Shown piece after piece: positions 59,391-64,000 of a stretch of DNA of 64,000 nt. The translations under genes were made by a program, and so were the position numbers. The stretch lies in NCBI RefSeq assembly GCF_902459465.1, contig NC_047066.1:3818377-3882376 (forward strand), read 5' to 3'. The stretch comes from Asterias rubens (lineage: Eukaryota; Echinodermata; Asteroidea; Forcipulatida; Asteriidae). Below the pieces are notes generated by a model. That model saw nothing but the letters and a program-made list of their open reading frames with translations, did no database searches and had not been told where the DNA came from. Every line of letters starts with the position of its first letter. The first letter of the stretch is position 1.

Positions 59391-59753
59391 GGACCCTTTC
59401 GGTTCAGAAAAAAAAAAGTTCACAGATTTACAAATAACTTACAGGGTTTACAGAAGGCAATTGTGAAAGACTTCTCTTGAAATATTATTCCATGAAATGC
59501 TTTACTTTTTGAGAAAACAGCAAAACAATATAAATTCTCGTTAACGAGAATTACGGATTTATTTGAAACACATGTCATGACACGGCGAAACGCGCGGAAA
59601 CAAGGGTGGGTTTTTCCGTTGTTTTCTCCCGACTCCGATGACCGATTGAGCCTAAATTTTCACAGGTTTGTTATTTGATATATAGAAGTTGTGGTACACA
59701 AAGTGTGGGCCTTGGACAACACTGTTTACCGAAAGGGTCCAATGGCTTTAAAT
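59391..59753. mobile_element. Foldback element family B, complete
   Basis: Ends are AAAGCCATTGGACCCTTTCG and CGAAAGGGTCCAATGGCTTT, perfect complements. Centre is AATTCTCGTTAACGAGAATT. Confidence 0.88.
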
Positions 59754-60567
59754 GCATTTATACAGTAATCAGGAAAAACAACCTCCCCAAGAATTAAAGA
59801 GGCACCTCAAGAATTAAAGAAGCACCACAAACATAAGCATTTTTATTAAACGAACAAAAAAGTTCAACCTTGTCAGCCATGCGATATATAGAAATTAAAA
59901 AAAGGATACAAAAATACCTCCAAACCCAAAATAAATAGATGTATAAATAGAGCAATAAAAAAATTAACTGTTATGAATTTATTTTTTAATAAACAATCAA
60001 TTTCAGAATAATATGCCCAAAACATAGTATATAAACATGATTATTATTACATTTTCTAAGCAATGTCAAAATGCATTTTGGCGTGTAGTTTGTTAACAAC
60101 AAATTGTTGTGAATTAATTATACAATTAATTTCAGAATAATTATGCCCAAACATGGTTGTAATTATTATAATCAACATGATTATTATTGAATTTTTTCAG
60201 CAATATCAAAATGCATTTTTTGCGAGTGCTGTTTCAAACAACAAATTTTCATCAGCATTTTATGACAAAACTCGTCAAAAAACGCCCTCAAATCTGTATT
60301 AAAACGACGGCTCACTGGCCCCCAAAAATAATAGTTAGTTAAAAATCACCGAGTGTCCTACACTACTGCTAGATTGTAAAATAGCCGTTTTAAACATTGC
60401 ATAGAACAAATTGCTTTACCACAGAAGGTAAACCTTCAAGGATCAGAAGACAAAATTAATATCTAAAATACACAAGAATTGTTTTCCTGCATCCGACTGC
60501 AATGTAGAAAAAAACTGACCCATGTTTTGGGTCATCAGTCTCTAACACTCGTCTCGGGTCTAAAGGG

Positions 60568-60950
60568 TCTATGTACTTTTTCCTAACAAAAAACACAATG
60601 TCCACAGATTTACATTAAACTTACACAGTTTGAAGATTATGATAGTAGAAAGCTTCCCTTGAAATTTTACTTACTGAGTAATAATTTTCGTCTCAGTTTT
60701 AGCATGTAAAAACGTATTAACCAGTTATGCTGTGGTCTTGGTATAATATCATAACTGGTTAAGGGGATTTTACATGGTAAAATAATTTTGGTCTCATGAG
60801 ACCAAAATTATTTTGTGACTTGTTTTACTTATTTCTCAAAAACTACACAACCATAGTTAGTAATATTTGAAGGGAAGCTTTCCACTATCATTATCTTCAA
60901 ACCCTGTAAGTTTAATGTAAATCTGTGGACATTTTGAAAAAGTACCAATT
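60568..60950. mobile_element. Foldback element family F, complete
   Basis: Left block TACTTTTTCCTAACAAAAAA then CACAATGTCCACAGATTTAC; right block TGTAAATCTGTGGACATTTT then AAAAAGTACC. A second internal palindrome holds ATAACTGGTTAAGG / TTAACCAGTTAT. Confidence 0.8.
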
Positions 60951-61070
60951 AAATGACCGGAATATGTGATTAACACGCAGTGCCGAAGCTTCGCACACGG
61001 TATTATCACCTTGAATCATAACCGTATTCCGGGTATGTGTGGGTTGCAGTGTTGTAGACTGCCAAGTCAA

Positions 61071-61542
61071 CTGGACCCAATCTCATAAAACTGTTTACCG
61101 GTAAGCAAGTTTGCGTGCTTACTTTAGCCGAAAAATGTGAGTAAGCATAACGTATATTTCACCATATTTCACATTCACCGTGGATTTGCGTTGTTTACGT
61201 CACTCGTGTGCTAACCGCGGGTTAGCAATTAGCGTTTACACATAAATAAACAGCTTTATGAAAATATAGCAATTCTGCTAAGGAATATCCCTTAAGCTAA
61301 AAAAAACTGGACCCAATCTCATAAAACTGTTTACCGGTAAGCAAGTTTGCGTGCTTACTTTAGCCGAAAAATGTGAGTAAGCATAACGTATATTTCACCA
61401 TATTTCACATTCACCGTGGATTTGCGTTGTTTACGTCACTCGTGTGCTAACCGCGGGTTAGCAATTAGCGTTTACAAATAAATAAACAGCTTTATGAAAA
61501 TATAGCAATTCTGCTAAGGAATATCCCTTAAGCTAAAAAAAA
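61071..61542. repeat. Near-perfect tandem duplication of a 236-bp unit
   Basis: CTGGACCCAATCTCATAAAA starts at 61071 and again at 61307. The two units agree over their full length with one substitution noticed (ACACATAAATAAA versus ACAAATAAATAAA). Each unit has a GCTAACCGCGGGTTAGC palindrome. Confidence 0.9.
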
Positions 61543-61734
61543 AAAAATATGAAAAGTTGAGCCCTGGATGTGTGATTGACGCGGTATGCCGGATTAGCCG
61601 GATTCGGTTCACTGGTGATCTAAGGTTTAATTACCATAGACTGTTATAATTTATTGTTTTCAAATACTGCTCAGGGTACCAGTATCTTGTATTCCGGGTC
61701 AAAGCAGTTTCTAACTAATTAATAATAAATATGC

Positions 61735-62010
61735 AGCAGTCCGAAAATCTATATACCGCGGTAGTAGAATATATAAAGCAATACAGTTCTTTATATAGGA
61801 TTTGAGGCATTTCATGGTGAGGTATCAATTGGTTTGCGGTAACAAAGAACTGTCCTGCTTATTAACTATTACCTGGGCGGATGGTATAGAAATAGGTTGT
61901 GACTACTACTTTAGCTTTTATGATCGTAATTAACTGCACTACCGCGGAGTCGGTTCTTAAATTGGTCTCAACGTTTCGACTAGCTTACTCTAGTCATCCG
62001 CAGCAGAAGA
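61735..62010. mobile_element. Family E repeat
   Basis: ATACCGCGGTAGTAGAATAT, TTTGGTTTGCGGTAACAAAG and GACTAGCTTACTCTAGTCAT match the copies at 40010 and 44040. Confidence 0.6.
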
Positions 62011-62089
62011 AAATTCTCTTTAAAAAAATAAAAAAATAAAAAAAAAATAAAAAAAATCTACCAGGCAAGTAGATTCACACCTGGACCAA

Positions 62090-62542
62090 ATTAATTTGAT
62101 AAAGCTGTTAAGCAGAAAAATGCTTGGCAAATGTCTTTGCTGAGCAAAAAATGATTGGGGTACCATTCACAAAACGTAATCCATCCTTGGCGTGTGACCT
62201 GTTTCTGTTAAGCAATACTTTTTTATGCTTAACAAGTTGATGTGCTTAACATGCTCTATGAAATTGGGCACTGGTGTTATCGCAACCAAATCACTTGATA
62301 CCTCACCATGCAATGCCTCGAATCACATGAGTCAGGGTTCAATTTCATGTTCATAGAGCTACCTTTATTAAGCAAACAATAATTGTCATTAACAATTGTC
62401 TGCTTAGCAGACATGAGCAGGATACCAGTCACAAGTTGTAAATTTGACGTGGTAGTTTGGCTGGTAACCTTATTCTGGTAAGCATTATTTTGTTGGGCAG
62501 CTCGACTACTTTTTGCGCTTGAGCAGCTCTTTGAAATTGGGC
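62090..62542. mobile_element. Two adjacent family D elements
   Basis: The first ends with ACATGCTCTATGAAATTGGG (about 62270). The second runs from TCAATTTCATGTTCATAGAG (62338) to GCAGCTCTTTGAAATTGGGC (62542). Both have internal GCTTAGCAG / CTGCTAAG-type arms. Confidence 0.6.
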
Positions 62543-63203
62543 AACGTGGTTCTATCATTGCCGATGCGTAGACAGAAAATAATTTTCAAAAACATGACAG
62601 CTGATAAAGCGTATAATAAGGCCCGGGCATTAAAAGTCATGTTTACTGAGCCCAAACAGCTTGACTTTGTAGTAAACATCCGGGGTTTTGGTTCCTACAG
62701 CGCGTACTGTTCATCAGATCCAACGAAAAAGACAGTTTGAAGAAGAACTCCCGCTTAAAATAGTTGTCTTTTTGGGGGTCAGCCATCGGCGTCATAACAC
62801 TGTAGAAAGTCTCTCCAATCGTTGTTAATTGTGTGATGTAAGTGACAATGTTTAAACGAGTCAATTGAAACTTCAATCTCTGTTTTCCTTTGTAAAGTTT
62901 CTCCGTCTCCTCTTTCTTTTCATCATTTCTCTGAATATATAGGGCCAAACATATGGTGCAACATTTGTAGTTCCAACAATTTTCTGTGTACAAAAATCCT
63001 TAGACCGCGACCACGGCGCGTTGTGTACCTTTGGGTCAAAGTTAAGGGGAAGCGTGCGGACTTATAACTCCATCTTCAATTTCAGATGTAACCTCTCAGT
63101 ATAAAAACAATACATGTATTCGGGAAGGAAAAGTCATTTCAGATAAATTTCCATAATAACCTCAAGAAAAAAACAACCTGCCAGTCCCGCTGTTGGCCAC
63201 TCA

Positions 63204-63584
63204 TCAGCCGTCCAGAATGTGTTGTTCTTTACCGCCTTTTACCAATACGTCACTACAAACTAACCGCCACAGCAACACCACATTAATGAAGAAGATCGCC
63301 GATGTGAAACACGGTAGGACGTAGTAGAGAATGACGAAGGATTTGTTTATCATCGTATAGGAACCATAACAACAGAACAGTAATGGTGCTAGCCGGAATG
63401 TCACAAATGTGACGAGGTTTAAGGATTTATGGACGCTGTACAGAGTGGAGCTCTTTGAGATACCGTACATGATGAGGAGCTGACGTGAGTGAAGGAAGAT
63501 GGCGTGTACTTCAGTCAAGAGGCCGATGTATATAACACCCATTGCTAGCTTCTCATAACTCAGTATACACATGGAAGAACCAAT
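63204..63584 (-). CDS. TLC-domain membrane protein, last exon; 5' part off window
   Basis: The exon starts after an acceptor at 63585-63586 (ACACTACAG) and ends in TGA TGA. It encodes 126 residues with four hydrophobic segments. LLTEVHAIFLHSRQLLIMYG followed by TFVTFRLAPLLFC and IFFINVVLLWRLV is the pattern of the second half of a TLC domain (TLCD/CLN8-like), where an acidic residue precedes a P/xFLxxRxLL helix. TLC proteins act in membrane lipid sensing, transport or synthesis; the subfamily cannot be told from this exon. The first half must lie right of 64000. An upstream in-frame ATG at 63572 lies within the exon but is not taken as the start, because the frame is open to the acceptor. Confidence 0.8.
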   Translation of the reverse strand: MGSSMCILSYEKLAMGVIYIGLLTEVHAIFLHSRQLLIMYGISKSSTLYSVHKSLNLVTFVTFRLAPLLFCCYGSYTMINKSFVILYYVLPCFTSAIFFINVVLLWRLVCSDVLVKGGKEQHILDG

Positions 63585-63726
63585 CTGTAGTGTAAGAAAA
63601 CAATGAAGATATCATTGAATGGCAGATTTCAACAATCGGCACATGCGGACCTGACACGCGTGGTTAACTCATATTGTACTCCTATATTGTTTCTTATATC
63701 TACTGTGCCTAATATTTTCTAGATTA

Positions 63727-63902
63727 AAATGACTGGACACCTTTGGTAAACAAAATTGTCATAGACCAGTATTCTCATTTGGTGTATCCCAATATACTAT
63801 ACATTGTACATCCATATTAATATAGCAAATTTGTGAAAATTTCGATGTTGAGATACACCATGTGAGAATACTGGTCTTTATAAAACACCAAATGTGTCCA
63901 GC
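63727..63902. mobile_element. Short family A-like element
   Basis: GACTGGACACCTTTGGTAAA and CCAAATGTGTCCAG are inverted; internal ATAGACCAGTATTCTCATTT and GAGAATACTGGTCTTTATAA pair. It is followed by a TTAGGA foldback to the window end. It lies in an intron of the TLC gene. Confidence 0.65.
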
Positions 63903-64000
63903 CGTCGATTTCACCAAATTCTTCCTAACTTAGGAATAATCCGCCTTAGGACATTTGGTGAGTTAAGTTCTGTATCCATATAGACGTTAGGACGCATTAA

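Larger units (their letters stand above)
56852..63203. other. Intergenic region between GH63-like and TLC genes
   Basis: No exon recognised. 56852-57030 should hold the GH63-like 5' UTR and promoter side. Further right there are foldbacks (57548-57770, 58604-58873, 58976-59386, 59391-59753, 60568-60950), a 236-bp tandem duplication (61071-61542), a family E copy (61735-62010) and family D copies (62090-62270, 62335-62542). 62550-63203 may be 3' UTR of the TLC gene. Confidence 0.5.

Noticed and set aside
62643-62993. 116-codon minus-strand frame downstream of the TLC exon
   Set aside because: It has no recognisable domain, and the TLC exon already ends in two stops upstream. Probably 3' UTR or flank.
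1-64000. Prokaryotic-type features (operons, ribosome binding sites, insertion sequences)
   Set aside because: The exon-intron structure and repeat content are clearly eukaryotic, so such features do not apply.

Overview
The window is animal nuclear DNA. It is AT-rich, has short exons with GT-AG introns and long repeat-filled introns, and contains no bacterial gene layout. The gene set (an alpha7-type nicotinic receptor, nucleoredoxin, a GH63-like hydrolase, a TLC-domain protein), tRNA-derived SINEs and very many short foldback elements suggest a marine invertebrate deuterostome. An echinoderm, perhaps a sea star, is my best guess; that is inference and no species marker is visible.

Layout from left to right: (1) positions 1-10012, minus strand: a nicotinic acetylcholine receptor alpha-type subunit, from its signal-peptide exon to the cytoplasmic loop, with the last exon(s) off the left edge; (2) about 14.8-18.4 kb, plus strand: a two-coding-exon, 150-residue tryparedoxin/nucleoredoxin-like gene; (3) about 19.4-34.3 kb, plus strand: a complete eight-coding-exon nucleoredoxin gene (419 residues); (4) 42561-56851, minus strand: a complete 16-exon gene for an 887-residue GH63/MGH1-like glycoside hydrolase of the yeast YMR196W type; (5) 63204-63584, minus strand: the last exon of a TLC-domain membrane protein that continues off the right edge. 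All junctions were assembled by hand. Reading phases agree at every junction and both complete multi-exon genes close on a stop codon.

The space between exons is dominated by at least eight families of short inverted-repeat elements (one with more than 20 copies), tRNA-derived SINEs and non-LTR retrotransposon 3' remnants.

The most unusual observation is that three tandem arrays each start at a splice junction of a real exon. They are nine identical 48-bp copies of the 3' end of hydrolase exon 13 with its GTGAGT donor (in frame, so alternative donors could add multiples of 16 residues inside the conserved GH63 region), about seven decayed copies of the hydrolase exon 3 donor, and about five copies of the receptor exon 2 acceptor. 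The two thioredoxin-fold genes are tandem relatives, and the shorter one ends by a stop just before a still recognisable homologous splice donor.
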